A DNA stretch of 13,319 nucleotides from CAZOHN01 sp964579325 (lineage in GTDB: Bacteria; Pseudomonadota; Alphaproteobacteria; Rhodobacterales; Rhodobacteraceae): positions 1 to 13,319 of the forward strand of contig CAZOHN010000096.1 in assembly GCA_964579325.1 (NCBI GenBank), read 5' to 3'. The notes under the pieces were generated by a model, which was not told the origin of the DNA, ran no database searches, and saw nothing but the letters and a program-made list of their open reading frames with translations. A program made the position numbers and the translations under genes. Each line of letters starts with the position of its first letter. Positions within the stretch are counted from its first letter, which is position 1. Shown one piece after another: positions 5,919 through 13,319 of the stretch.

Positions 5919-7334
5919 ATGATTACACCGGTTGTTCTCAGCGGCGGCTCGGGCACGCGGCTCTGGCCGCTCTCTCGTCGAAGCTATCCCAAGCAGTTCG
6001 CCCCCTTCCTCGGCACCGACAGCCTGTTCCAGACCTGCCTCCGGAGGCTCTCGGGCGCGGGCTTCGCCCCGCCGCTGGTGGTGACGGGCGCCGACTTCCG
6101 CTTCATCGTGGCCGACCAGATGGCAACCGCCGGCATCACCCCCGGCGCGATCCTGATCGAGCCCGAGGCGCGCAACACCGCTCCCGCGGTCCTCGCCGCC
6201 GCGCTCCATCTCGAAGCGACCGATCCAGACGGGCTGATGCTCGTGGCCCCCTCTGACCATGTGGTGCCCGATGCGGGAGCCTTCCGCGCAGCCGTCGCGG
6301 CCGGAGCCGAGGCAGCACGCGCGGGCCGCATCGTCACCTTCGGCATCGCGCCGGACCGGGCCGAAACCGGCTACGGCTGGCTCGAACTCGGCCAGCGCCC
6401 CGACGGCCCCAGCGCCGTCCCGCTCTCCCGCTTCGTCGAGAAGCCCGAGAAGCAGGACGCCACCGCCATGCTGGCCTCGGGCCGGTTCCTCTGGAACGCC
6501 GGCATCTTCCTGTTCACCCCCCGAACCCTCGTTGCCGCTGCCGAGGCTCACGCGCCGGGCCTCCTCGCACCGGTCCGCGCCGCCGTCGCCGCCGCCCGCA
6601 CCGATCTGGGCTTCCTGCGCCTCGACGCCGCGACCTGGGCGCAGGCCGAGGCGATCTCGCTCGACTACGCGGTGATGGAACGCGCGCCGAACCTCTCGGT
6701 GGTGCCCTACGCCGGCACCTGGTCGGATCTCGGCGGCTGGGACGCGGTCTGGCGGGCGCACGGCACCGACGACCACGGCGTCGCCACCGCCGGCGATGCC
6801 ATCGCCATTGATTGCGAGAACACGCTCCTGCGCTCCGAGGACGAGGGCCTCGCCATCGTCGGCATCGGCCTGACCGACATCATCGCCGTCGCCATGCCCG
6901 ACGCGGTGCTGGTGGCCGACCGGTCGCGAGCGCAGGACGTGCGCCTTGCCGTCGAGGCTCTCCGCGCAAAGGGCGCGCGGCAGGCGACCGAGTTCCCGCG
7001 CGACCACAGGCCCTGGGGCTACTTCGACAGCATCGCCAAGGGCGACCGCTTCCAGGTCAAGCGGATCGTCGTGCAACCGGGCCGCGCGCTGTCGCTGCAA
7101 AGCCACCTGCACCGGGCCGAACACTGGATCGTGGTCGAAGGCACCGCCCGCGTCACCATCGGCAACGAACAGCACCTCGTCTCCGAGAACCAGTCGGTCT
7201 ACGTCCCCCTCGGCGCGCGCCACCGGCTCGAGAACCCCGGAAAGATGCCCGTCGTGCTGATCGAGGTGCAGACCGGCGGCTACCTCGGCGAGGACGACAT
7301 AGAGCGCTACGAAGACCTCTACGCGCGAGAGTGA
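5919..7334 (+). CDS. manC: mannose-1-phosphate guanylyltransferase / mannose-6-phosphate isomerase
   Basis: A 471-aa bifunctional type II phosphomannose isomerase/GDP-mannose pyrophosphorylase. Residues 1 to about 340 form the nucleotidyltransferase, with the signature GGSGTRLWPLSR (9-20), the sugar-phosphate motif FVEKPE (172-177), and WNAGIFLF (192-199). The segment GTWSDLGGWDAVW (266-278) is also typical. Residues 365-465 form the cupin isomerase domain; Q394, H396, H398 and E401 in LQSHLHRAEHW (392-402) are the metal-site region. It interconverts fructose-6-P and mannose-6-P and makes GDP-mannose from mannose-1-P and GTP. The ATG at 5919 has AGAGGAA just upstream and matches the family start, so an in-frame extension to 5847 is rejected. 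Its stop overlaps the manB start. The length is typical for fused ManC/AlgA enzymes. Confidence 0.95.
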   Translation: MITPVVLSGGSGTRLWPLSRRSYPKQFAPFLGTDSLFQTCLRRLSGAGFAPPLVVTGADFRFIVADQMATAGITPGAILIEPEARNTAPAVLAAALHLEATDPDGLMLVAPSDHVVPDAGAFRAAVAAGAEAARAGRIVTFGIAPDRAETGYGWLELGQRPDGPSAVPLSRFVEKPEKQDATAMLASGRFLWNAGIFLFTPRTLVAAAEAHAPGLLAPVRAAVAAARTDLGFLRLDAATWAQAEAISLDYAVMERAPNLSVVPYAGTWSDLGGWDAVWRAHGTDDHGVATAGDAIAIDCENTLLRSEDEGLAIVGIGLTDIIAVAMPDAVLVADRSRAQDVRLAVEALRAKGARQATEFPRDHRPWGYFDSIAKGDRFQVKRIVVQPGRALSLQSHLHRAEHWIVVEGTARVTIGNEQHLVSENQSVYVPLGARHRLENPGKMPVVLIEVQTGGYLGEDDIERYEDLYARE

Positions 7335-8803
7335 CGGCGGTGGACACCGGCCTCGCTCCATACCGCCTCGCGGCCTCGGGGTTCCGCGAATACGACATGC
7401 GCTGGCGCTACCCCGGAGAGATCGACCTTGCGGGGATGCGCACCGTCGGCCTCGGCCTCGGGACCCAGATGCAGCGGCGGGGGCTGACGCCCTCCCTTGC
7501 CCTGGGCCACGACTTCCGCAGCTACGCCCCCGAGGTCGCCGACGCGCTTGCCACCGGTCTCGTGGCGGCCGGCATCGCGGTCAGCGAGATCGGGATGTGC
7601 CTCACCCCGATGGCCTGGTTCGCACAAGGGTTCCTCGGCACCGGCGCCGTCGCGATGGTGACCGCCAGTCACAACCCCAACGGCTGGACCGGGGTCAAGA
7701 CCGGGTTCGCGATGCCGCTCACCCACGGCCCCGCCGAGATGGCCGAACTGCGCGACATCGTGCTGGGCGGGGAGGGCCAGACCCACCCGGGCGGTTCGCG
7801 GACGCATTCGGACGGCGTGCAGGCCGCCTGCCTCGACCGCCTCGCCGCCGGGCCGCCGCTCGCCCGCCGCCTTCGCGTGGTCTGCGCTACCGGCAACGGC
7901 ACCGCCGGGGCCTTCGCGCCCGGCTTCCTCGCCCGGCTCGGGGCCGAGGTGATCCCGCTGCACTGCGATCTCGACGCGAGCTTCCCGCACTACAACCCCA
8001 ACCCCGAAGCGCTCGAGATGCTGCACGACATGGCCCGCGCGGTGCGTGAGAGCGGCGCCGACCTCGCGCTCGGCTTCGACGGCGACGGCGACCGCTGCGG
8101 CGTTGTGGACGACACGGGGGAGGAGATCTTCGCCGACAAGATGGGCGTCCTCCTCGCGCGCGACCTCGCGGCGCGCCACCCCGGCGCCCGGTTCGTGGCG
8201 GACGTGAAATCGACCGGCCTCTTCGCGGCCGACCCGGTCCTGCGCGGCCTCGGCGCGACGACCGAATACTGGAAGACCGGCCACAGCCACATGAAGGCGC
8301 GGCTCGCCGAAACAGGCGCGCTGGCAGGGTTCGAGAAGTCCGGCCACTTCTTCTTCGGCCCGCCCGTGGGTGAGGGTTGGGACTGCGGGTTGCGCACTGC
8401 GGCCGAGATCCTGCGCCTCTTCGACCGGCACCCCGGCCGACGACTCTCGGACCTGCGCCGGACGCTCCCCCAAAGCTGGACCACGCCCACCCTCTCGCCG
8501 GCCTGCCCGGATGGCGAGAAATACGCCGTCGTCGCGCGGCTCACCGACCGGCTGGCGGCATTGCAGGCGGAGGGCGCGCTCTTCGCCGACCGGCTCATCG
8601 CGCGCCTCGTCACCGTCAACGGCGCGCGGGTGGAACTGGAAGGGGGCGGGTTCGCGCTGGTGCGGGCCTCGTCGAACACGCCGAACCTCGTGGTGGTCTG
8701 CGAAAGCCTGCGCGGACCGGACGACCTGCGCGCCATCTTCGGGGCGCTCGACCGGCTCATCCGCGAGGAACCCGCCGTCGGCGCCTACGACCAGATGTTC
8801 TGA
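7331..8803 (+). CDS. manB: phosphomannomutase (phosphohexomutase family)
   Basis: A 490-aa alpha-D-phosphohexomutase of the ManB/AlgC type, converting mannose-6-P to mannose-1-P, the step between the two ManC activities. Key sites are TASHNPNGWTGVK (111-123) with phosphoserine S113, the metal loop GFDGDGDR (248-255), the sugar-specificity loop FEKSGHFFFG (334-343), and the C-terminal phosphate loop RASSNTPNLVV. Some family members also act on glucose phosphates, so dual PMM/PGM activity is possible. The start is GTG at 7331, forming a GTGA overlap with the manC stop, which implies translational coupling. A second in-frame GTG at 7340 is an alternative. No glycosyltransferase or GDP-mannose-modifying gene is in view to say which glycan is served. 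Confidence 0.94.
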   Translation: MTAVDTGLAPYRLAASGFREYDMRWRYPGEIDLAGMRTVGLGLGTQMQRRGLTPSLALGHDFRSYAPEVADALATGLVAAGIAVSEIGMCLTPMAWFAQGFLGTGAVAMVTASHNPNGWTGVKTGFAMPLTHGPAEMAELRDIVLGGEGQTHPGGSRTHSDGVQAACLDRLAAGPPLARRLRVVCATGNGTAGAFAPGFLARLGAEVIPLHCDLDASFPHYNPNPEALEMLHDMARAVRESGADLALGFDGDGDRCGVVDDTGEEIFADKMGVLLARDLAARHPGARFVADVKSTGLFAADPVLRGLGATTEYWKTGHSHMKARLAETGALAGFEKSGHFFFGPPVGEGWDCGLRTAAEILRLFDRHPGRRLSDLRRTLPQSWTTPTLSPACPDGEKYAVVARLTDRLAALQAEGALFADRLIARLVTVNGARVELEGGGFALVRASSNTPNLVVVCESLRGPDDLRAIFGALDRLIREEPAVGAYDQMF

Positions 8804-8890
8804 AGCAAGCCGTGACCGGCGCGGGCAACACCGCCCCACCTTGTCCGCCTGACCCGGCCCTGGCCTCAAAACCCAAAGCTGCACCCGTTA

Positions 8891-8929
8891 TCCCCCGGGC
8901 ATCCCCCGGGCATCCCCAGGCCTCCCCCC
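8891..8929. repeat. 11-bp tandem C/G-run repeat
   Basis: TCCCCCGGGCA occurs twice in direct succession (8891-8901, 8902-8912), followed by the degenerate TCCCCAGGCC and then TCCCCCC. The minus strand therefore has four G-runs of four to six bases with six-base loops, which fits a G-quadruplex pattern. Any function is speculative. Confidence 0.75.
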
Positions 8930-8943
8930 GACCGGTTCCAGGT

Positions 8944-9059
8944 GCCACCCCCACCCAGTCCGCGCTTCCCTCCCCCCCCGTGGGGAGGGAGAGGGTGGGG
9001 GGCACCAAGGGACGAGAAAGGGCGAGACGCGGCCTAGGCGCGGCCCCGCCTCCTCCAGC
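8944..9059. repeat. intergenic repeat unit A
   Basis: First of three related units. A perfect nine-base stem, TCCCTCCCC (8967-8975) with GGGGAGGGA (8982-8990), is preceded by CGCGCT. It is followed by a tail of the form GGCACCAAGGGACGAGAAAG and ending CCTCCTCCAGC. Palindromes of the CCCTCCCC...GGGGAGGG kind are common between alphaproteobacterial genes. A related block follows at 9107-9130 (ACCTCCGCCCCGGCCCCGAG). Confidence 0.75.
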
Positions 9060-9202
9060 CGCGGGGCTACGGCGGAACCCCATCGCTCCACATCCCCCAA
9101 GGCGCCCACCTCCGCCCCGGCCCCGAGGGCACCGCCGGTACGGAGCGCCTACCCGACCGCCCCACTCCCGTTGTCCAGCCATCCCGCCCGGCCCCAAGTC
9201 CA

Positions 9203-9310
9203 GCCGCGCCCACCCCGCGCTCCCCTCCCCTTTGTTGGGGAGGGAAAGGGGGGAGAGGCTCCGAAGGACATGGCGAGACGTCGCCCAGATCCGGACCCGC
9301 CATCTCCAGC
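9203..9310. repeat. intergenic repeat unit B
   Basis: Second unit, 255 bp after A by the CGCGCT anchor (8961 versus 9216). The stem CCCTCCCC (9223-9230) and GGGGAGGG (9237-9244) closes a TTTGTT loop. The tail (GGCTCCGAAGGACATGGCGA, then GTCGCCCAGATCCGGACCCG) aligns best with unit C. A trailing block at 9373-9395 matches the one after A, 266 bp away. Confidence 0.75.
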
Positions 9311-9474
9311 CCTGCAGCGACAACCTGCCACCATCGCCCCCCCAACACCCCGCGGCCCTGGATGGTGGCTCCGACCTCCGCCCCAGCCCCGAGGCTCCAG
9401 CCCATGGGAGCATCACCCCCCTCCCCCGGCCCTCCCCCGGCCCAGACCCGGCCCGGACCCCGCTCGTCCCGAGA

Positions 9475-9587
9475 GCCACCCCCACCAAGCTCGCGCTTCC
9501 CTCCCCCTTTGTGGAGGAGGAAGGGAGTGGTTGGGAACCGAAGGACGAGGCGGGATGCCGCCCACGCCCGGATCCGCCACCTCCGGC
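9475..9587. repeat. intergenic repeat unit C
   Basis: Third unit, 276 bp after B (anchor at 9492). The left arm CGCGCTTCCCTCCCCCTTTG is the cleanest of the three, but the right arm GGAGGAGGAAGGGAG has changed, leaving an imperfect stem with a bulge. The tail GGAACCGAAGGACGAGGCGG, then CGGATCCGCCACCTCC, matches unit B. Decay of the hairpin suggests an old element. Confidence 0.75.
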
Positions 9588-9699
9588 AAAGGGCAACATC
9601 GTCCCCACCGCCGCCGCCACCGGGATAGCCCGCCCGAGCCAAAGGCACGGTTCCCTCCCCGCCGGTTTCCCCCTAACCTCTCGCCTTGAGGAGACCGCC

Positions 9700-10917
9700 A
9701 TGCCCGACAGCCAAGCCCCGACCCGCGCGCCCGCACGCGCTGCCTTCGCCCGCTGGCTCGGCACCACCAACGAGGTGACGCGCGGCTTCCTCGCAGCGGG
9801 TCGCGTACAGGGAATGATCAACCTCGGCGGCGGCCTGCCCCCGTCCGAGACCTACCCGACCGAAGAGATGGCTGATCTCGCCGCCCGCGCGATCCGCGAT
9901 CACGCCACCGAGGCGCTGGGATACGGACCGGTCGAGGGTCTGCCGGCGTTGCGCGACGCGCTCGCCGCGCGGCTCTCGTCCGAAACCGTCCGCCTCACCC
10001 GCGACAACGTGCTCATCACGACCTCCGGTCTTGCCGGGCTCGACCATATCGGCAAGGCGCTCCTGGACGAGGGGGCCACCGTCGCGGTGCAATCGCCCAC
10101 CTACCTCGGCGCGCTCGACGCCTGGCGCCCCCGGCAGCCGTCCCTCCGCCCGATGGACCTCGCCGATCCCGGCTTCGAGGCCGCCTCGGCCTTCGCGGGT
10201 GCGCGCTTCGCCTATACCGTCCCGAACTTCTCCAACCCCACCGGCCGCCTCGTCCCCCTCGAGCAACGCCACGCGCTCGTCACGGCGGCCTTGGCCACCG
10301 GCACATGGCTCGTCGAGGACGACCCCTACGGCACGCTGCTCTACGAGGGCGCGCCCCTGCCGCGCCTTCTCGACCTCGCGGGGAGCGGGGCGGAACCCTA
10401 CACCGGCCCGGTTATCTACCTCGGCACCGTCTCGAAGGAGATCGCGCCGGGGCTACGGCTGGGCTGGATCGTCGCTGCACCCGAGGCGATCGAGGCGCTC
10501 ACGCTGGCCAAGCAGGGCAGTGACATGTGCACCAGCGGCATCACCCAGCACATCCTTCTCGGCGCGCTCGCGGCCGACCTTCCGGAACGGATGCAACCCG
10601 GCATCGTCGCCCTCTACCGCGACCGGCGCGACGCGCTCCTGGCCGCGATGGAGACGCACCTGTCCGACCACTTCCGCTGGGAGCGCCCGGTGGGCGGCAT
10701 GTTCGTCTGGGCCGAGGCACGCGATCCTGCCCTCGATACCGACGCGCTGCACCGCGCCGCGCTGCGCGCCGGCGTCGCGGTCTCGCCCTCGTCCGCCTTC
10801 GACGCGGAAGGCCGCAACCGCCGCGCGATCCGGCTGAACTTCACGCTGAACCCGCCCGACCGGCTGGCCGAGGGCATTGCCCGCCTCGCCGCAGCGGTGC
10901 GTGAAATCGCCACGTAG
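9700..10917 (+). CDS. PLP-dependent class I/II aminotransferase (MocR/LysN-like)
   Basis: A 405-aa fold-type I aminotransferase resembling 2-aminoadipate/kynurenine transaminases and the catalytic half of MocR regulators, but with no N-terminal HTH domain. Landmarks are INLGGGLPPSETYP (40-53), GYGPVEGLPALRDALA (74-89), TTSGLAGLDHIGKAL (107-121), QSPTYLGALD (131-140), NFSNPTGR (176-183), EDDPYGTLLYEG (206-217) with D208, and LGTVSKEIAPGLRLGW (241-256). The last segment contains the PLP lysine K246. RAIRLNF near the C-terminus should hold the arginine that binds the alpha-carboxylate. The ATG at 9700 has GAGGAG six bases upstream. The same frame is open far upstream through the repeats, but that is a GC artefact. 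Substrate unknown; an aromatic, branched-chain or dicarboxylic amino acid is plausible. It appears to be a single-gene unit. Confidence 0.9.
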   Translation: MPDSQAPTRAPARAAFARWLGTTNEVTRGFLAAGRVQGMINLGGGLPPSETYPTEEMADLAARAIRDHATEALGYGPVEGLPALRDALAARLSSETVRLTRDNVLITTSGLAGLDHIGKALLDEGATVAVQSPTYLGALDAWRPRQPSLRPMDLADPGFEAASAFAGARFAYTVPNFSNPTGRLVPLEQRHALVTAALATGTWLVEDDPYGTLLYEGAPLPRLLDLAGSGAEPYTGPVIYLGTVSKEIAPGLRLGWIVAAPEAIEALTLAKQGSDMCTSGITQHILLGALAADLPERMQPGIVALYRDRRDALLAAMETHLSDHFRWERPVGGMFVWAEARDPALDTDALHRAALRAGVAVSPSSAFDAEGRNRRAIRLNFTLNPPDRLAEGIARLAAAVREIAT

Positions 10918-10928
10918 AGCCACGCGAA

Positions 10929-10952
10929 GCCTGACCGACAGGCCCTGCGGGC
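10929..10952 (+). terminator. weak double hairpin after the aminotransferase
   Basis: GCCTG-ACCGA-CAGGC (10929-10943), partly overlapping GCCC-TGC-GGGC (10942-10952), begins 12 bases after the stop. The stems are short and there is no T-tract, so a termination role is only suggested by position. Confidence 0.3.
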
Positions 10953-11016
10953 GTAGACTAGTGCAACAGCGTCCCGAAAACGCCATCCGGCCCCTTGCGC
11001 CAGCGGCATTTCATAC

Positions 11017-11036
11017 ATATTCCAGTTTACGAATAT
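11017..11036. promoter_or_regulatory. ATATTC-N8-GAATAT palindrome upstream of the RND operon
   Basis: Exact six-base inverted arms, ATATTC (11017-11022) and GAATAT (11031-11036), flank CAGTTTAC inside a short AT-rich island 30 bases before the adaptor start. TetR-type repressors of RND pumps typically bind interrupted palindromes in this position. No regulator gene is in the window, so the link is inference. Confidence 0.5.
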
Positions 11037-11066
11037 CTTGGCGTCCACGCCGAAGGAACCGCCCCC

Positions 11067-12047
11067 ATGCGCCCCACCCTCCTCGCGACCCTCGCTGCCC
11101 TCGCCCTGCTCCTGCCGCTGCCGGCGCGCGCCGAAAGCCTCACCCTGGCACCCACGCCCGTGACCGACTGGAAGGCCGTCTACGGCCGGATCGAGGCCCG
11201 CGACCGCATCCCGGCCCGGGCGCGGCTTGGCGGCACGCTGGTGCGACTGACCGTTGCGGAAGGGGACACCGTGGAGGCCGGCCAACCCATCGGCGAAGTC
11301 GTGGACGAGAAGATCGCCTTCCAGCTCTCCGCCATCGACGCCCAGCTCGAGGCCGCGCGCTCGCAACTGGCCAACGCCGAGGTCGAACTGCGCCGCGGCG
11401 AGGACCTTCTGGCGCGCGGCGTGACCACCGCCCAGCGGCTCGACGCCCTGCGCACCCAGGTCGACGTGGTCTCCGGCCAGATCGCCAGCGCCGAGGCCCA
11501 GCGCCGGGTGGTCGAGCAGCAGGCCGCCGAGGGCACGGTGCTCGCACCGATCGCGGGCCGGGTGCTCGACGTGCCCGCCGCGGTGGGCGCGGTGGTGATG
11601 CCGGGCGAGGCGGTGGCGACGGTGGGCGGCGGCGGCATCTTCCTGCGCCTCGCGGTGCCCGAGCGCCATGCCACCGACCTTGCCGAAGGCGACAGCATCG
11701 AGATCGAAGGGCCGGACGGCCCCCGCCAGGGCCGGCTCGCGCAGGTCTATCCGCTGATCGAGAACGGCCGCGTTCTGGCCGATGTCGAGGTCGAGGGCCT
11801 GCCCGAGCGCTTCGTCGATGCCCGCGTGCTGGTCAGACTGCCGGTGGGCAGCCGCGAGGCGTTCCTCGTGCCGCAAACGGCACTCCTCACGCGGGCCGGC
11901 GTCGATTTCGTCGCCGTCGAGGCCGCTGGCAGCATCGCCCTGCGCGCCGTGGTCCCCGGCCAGCGGCACGTGCTCGACGGCGCCCCGATGGTCGAGATCC
12001 TGACCGGCCTGTCGGCCGGCGACGTGGTGGTGACCGATCATGAGTGA
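11067..12047 (+). CDS. RND efflux periplasmic adaptor subunit (HlyD/AcrA-type MFP)
   Basis: A 326-aa membrane-fusion protein that would bridge an inner-membrane RND pump and an outer-membrane channel. Residues 1-22 form a signal peptide (MRPTLLATLAALALLLPLPA then RA, cleavage predicted after ARA). There is no lipobox cysteine, so it is probably soluble periplasmic rather than a lipoprotein. The first lipoyl half is about 52-85. An alpha-helical hairpin runs about 88-155, with heptad-like Leu/Ala spacing. The second lipoyl half, VLAPIAGRVLDV, is at 158-169, and a beta-barrel and membrane-proximal domain follow (190-326). The ATG at 11067 with GAAGGA upstream is preferred to an in-frame ATG at 10995, because the former starts the signal peptide. 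It overlaps the pump gene by 8 bp. Substrate unknown. Confidence 0.92.
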   Translation: MRPTLLATLAALALLLPLPARAESLTLAPTPVTDWKAVYGRIEARDRIPARARLGGTLVRLTVAEGDTVEAGQPIGEVVDEKIAFQLSAIDAQLEAARSQLANAEVELRRGEDLLARGVTTAQRLDALRTQVDVVSGQIASAEAQRRVVEQQAAEGTVLAPIAGRVLDVPAAVGAVVMPGEAVATVGGGGIFLRLAVPERHATDLAEGDSIEIEGPDGPRQGRLAQVYPLIENGRVLADVEVEGLPERFVDARVLVRLPVGSREAFLVPQTALLTRAGVDFVAVEAAGSIALRAVVPGQRHVLDGAPMVEILTGLSAGDVVVTDHE

Positions 12048-13319
12048 CGCCCCCGACAAGCAACCACCGCCCGGGCACCCTCTCGGCATCGCCGGGGGCC
12101 TGACCCGCGCCTTCATCGCCTCGGCGCTGACGCCGCTCTTCATCCTTGCCGCCCTTGCCGCCGGCCTCGTCGCGCTTGGCGCGCTCCCCCGCGAGGAGGA
12201 GCCGCAGATCTCCGTCCCCCTCGTCGACATCCACGTCCAGGCCCAGGGCCTGAAGGCGCAGGATGCGGTGAAACTCGTCACCGAGCCGCTCGAAGTGCTG
12301 GTGAAAAGCATCAACGGGGTGGAACACGTCTATTCCTCCACCCGCGACGACGCCGCGATGGTGACGGCCCGCTTCCTTGTCGGCACCCGGGCCGAGGACG
12401 CCGTCCTGCGCGTCCACGACAAGCTGCGCGCGAACATGGACCGGATCCCCGTGGGCATTCCAGAGCCTCTGGTGATCGGCCGGGGCATCGACGACGTGGC
12501 GATCCTGACGCTCACCCTGTTGCCGGCCCCCGGCGCCGAAGCCACCGCCGCCGACCTCACCCGCCTCGCCCATGCGCTCCAGACCGAGGTCGCCAAGACG
12601 ACAGATGTCGGCCTCACCTACATCGTCGGCGAGGCGCGCGAGGCGATCCGCATCGCGCCCGATCCCGAGCGGCTGGCGCTCTACGGGGTCACGCTGCAAC
12701 AACTGGCGGGCAAGGTCGCCCAGGCCAACCGCACCCTCAACGTCGGGACCGTCCGCAACGGCGGCGAACAGATCGGCCTTGTCGCGGGCGAAACCCTGAC
12801 CGCGCCCGCCGAGATCGCGGGCCTCCTGCTTACCACCCGCGACGGCCGCGCGGTCTACGTCGCCGACGTGGCAGACGTCTCCTACGTCCCCGACACCTCC
12901 GAACACCGCGTCGCCCACATCACCCGCGCCGAGAGCAGCGAGATCACCCGCGTCCCCGCCGTCACCCTCGCCATCGCCAAGCGCGCAGGCGCCAACGCCG
13001 TGATCGTGGCCGAGGAGGTCCTGCACCGCGTCCATGCGCTCGAAGGCCACCTGATCCCCGACAGCATCGAGGTCACCGTCACCCGCGACTACGGCGAGAC
13101 CGCCAACGAGAAGGCGAACGAACTTCTCTTCCACCTCGGCCTCGCCACCGTCTCGATCATCGCCCTCGTCCTGATCGCGATCGGCTGGCGCGAAAGCCTC
13201 GTCGTCGCCATCGTGATCCCGGTCACGATCCTGCTCACTCTCTTTGCCGCCTGGATCATGGGCTACACGCTCAACCGCGTGTCGCTCTTCGCGCTGATCT
13301 TCTCCATCGGCATCCTCGT
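12040..13319 (+). CDS. RND efflux inner-membrane permease (partial, C-terminus outside window)
   Basis: The first 426 residues of an AcrB/HAE-type resistance-nodulation-division transporter of about 1000 aa, a proton-driven exporter. A short Pro-rich cytoplasmic leader precedes TM1 (about 28-48). GALPREEEPQISVPLVDI (47-64) is the typical RND entry to the periplasmic porter domain (PN1, with PN2/PC-like segments to about 360). TM2 is about 364-382, TM3 about 385-407, and TM4 begins near 412 with LNRVSLFALIFSIGIL. The window ends just before the expected VDD motif of TM4 that carries the proton-relay aspartates, so those residues cannot be checked. The ATG overlaps the adaptor stop (ATGAGTGA), indicating coupled translation. 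The substrate (drug, solvent or dye, versus metal) is not determinable here. Confidence 0.93.
   Translation, partial: MSDAPDKQPPPGHPLGIAGGLTRAFIASALTPLFILAALAAGLVALGALPREEEPQISVPLVDIHVQAQGLKAQDAVKLVTEPLEVLVKSINGVEHVYSSTRDDAAMVTARFLVGTRAEDAVLRVHDKLRANMDRIPVGIPEPLVIGRGIDDVAILTLTLLPAPGAEATAADLTRLAHALQTEVAKTTDVGLTYIVGEAREAIRIAPDPERLALYGVTLQQLAGKVAQANRTLNVGTVRNGGEQIGLVAGETLTAPAEIAGLLLTTRDGRAVYVADVADVSYVPDTSEHRVAHITRAESSEITRVPAVTLAIAKRAGANAVIVAEEVLHRVHALEGHLIPDSIEVTVTRDYGETANEKANELLFHLGLATVSIIALVLIAIGWRESLVVAIVIPVTILLTLFAAWIMGYTLNRVSLFALIFSIGIL

Larger units (their letters stand above)
8804..9699. other. 896-bp non-coding region with diverged repeats
   Basis: No convincing gene lies between manB and the next aminotransferase. 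All long open frames here give low-complexity Pro/Arg/Ala- or Gly-rich translations without family resemblance, and none has a plausible ribosome-binding site. The plus strand is strikingly C-rich in runs. The region contains a short 11-bp tandem repeat at its left end and three copies of a roughly 110-bp hairpin-bearing unit, with further weak similarity between them. The last 40 bp lead into the ribosome-binding site of the aminotransferase; no clear promoter box was identified. No clear terminator was found after manB. Confidence 0.75.

Noticed and set aside
5301..7361. Minus-strand 686-aa open frame opposite manC and the phosphatase start
   Set aside because: It is antisense to a clearly recognised ManC and has shadow-type composition.
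7319..8884. Minus-strand 521-aa open frame opposite manB
   Set aside because: Mirror of the manB coding frame; no motif recognised.
8944..9587. CRISPR array interpretation of the repeats
   Set aside because: Units are long, diverged, few and separated by more than 140 bp of partly similar sequence; there are no cas genes.
8377..9699. In-frame upstream extension of the class I/II aminotransferase through manB and the repeat region, giving an 846-aa product
   Set aside because: The translation before 9700 is low-complexity Pro/Arg-rich, overlaps manB out of frame, and the ATG at 9700 has a good ribosome-binding site and the family N-terminus.
8757..9821. Minus-strand 354-aa open frame across the repeat array
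   Set aside because: Gly/Arg/Ser-rich translation with no family resemblance, running into both flanking genes; the open frame is a consequence of high GC and C-runs.
10614..12314. Minus-strand 566-aa open frame spanning the aminotransferase end and the RND adaptor
   Set aside because: It crosses two supported genes and the promoter between them in antisense; no recognisable domain.

Overview
The window is very GC-rich, with GC-biased third codon positions, and reads as chromosomal DNA of an alphaproteobacterium, most likely Rhodobacterales (Paracoccus/Roseobacter relatives). The main reason is a three-gene block at the left end that I recognise as the beta-hydroxyaspartate cycle (BHAC). The genus assignment is inference. 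No rRNA, tRNA, CRISPR array, transposase or phage gene was seen.

Left third (1-4174): bhcA, bhcB and bhcC lie on the minus strand in the order A-B-C. They are tightly packed, with an ATGA junction between A and B, and a strong ribosome-binding site in the short gap before C. bhcC is cut by the window edge. Together with BhcD, expected just beyond position 1, these enzymes turn two glyoxylate into oxaloacetate without losing carbon: BhcC joins glycine and glyoxylate, BhcB dehydrates the product to iminosuccinate, BhcD reduces that to aspartate, and BhcA moves the amino group of aspartate to glyoxylate, regenerating glycine. A 221-bp AT-rich divergent promoter region separates bhcA from a class III omega-aminotransferase on the plus strand. 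In Paracoccus denitrificans the divergent slot holds the IclR-type regulator bhcR. Here an aminotransferase of unknown substrate sits there, which is the most interesting contextual observation in the window.

Middle (4184-8803): two minus-strand housekeeping-type genes, a PPP-family metallophosphatase and a DUF533/TerB-fold membrane protein, converge on the aminotransferase at a shared GC hairpin. Divergent from the phosphatase is a two-gene operon, manC-manB, overlapping by a GTGA junction. It supplies the fructose-6-phosphate to GDP-mannose route through the fused isomerase/guanylyltransferase ManC and the mutase ManB, for surface polysaccharide or other mannosylated products.

Right part (8804-13319): an 896-bp stretch without a convincing gene carries a pyrimidine-rich, diverged repeat array. 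It has three units spaced about 255-276 bp apart, each centred on a CCCTCCCC/GGGGAGGG-type hairpin, plus a short 11-bp tandem repeat. A PLP-dependent aminotransferase of the class I/II MocR/LysN-like type follows. The window ends with a two-gene RND efflux operon: a periplasmic adaptor with a signal peptide and an inner-membrane pump truncated by the window edge. An ATATTC-N8-GAATAT palindrome lies just upstream as a candidate repressor site.
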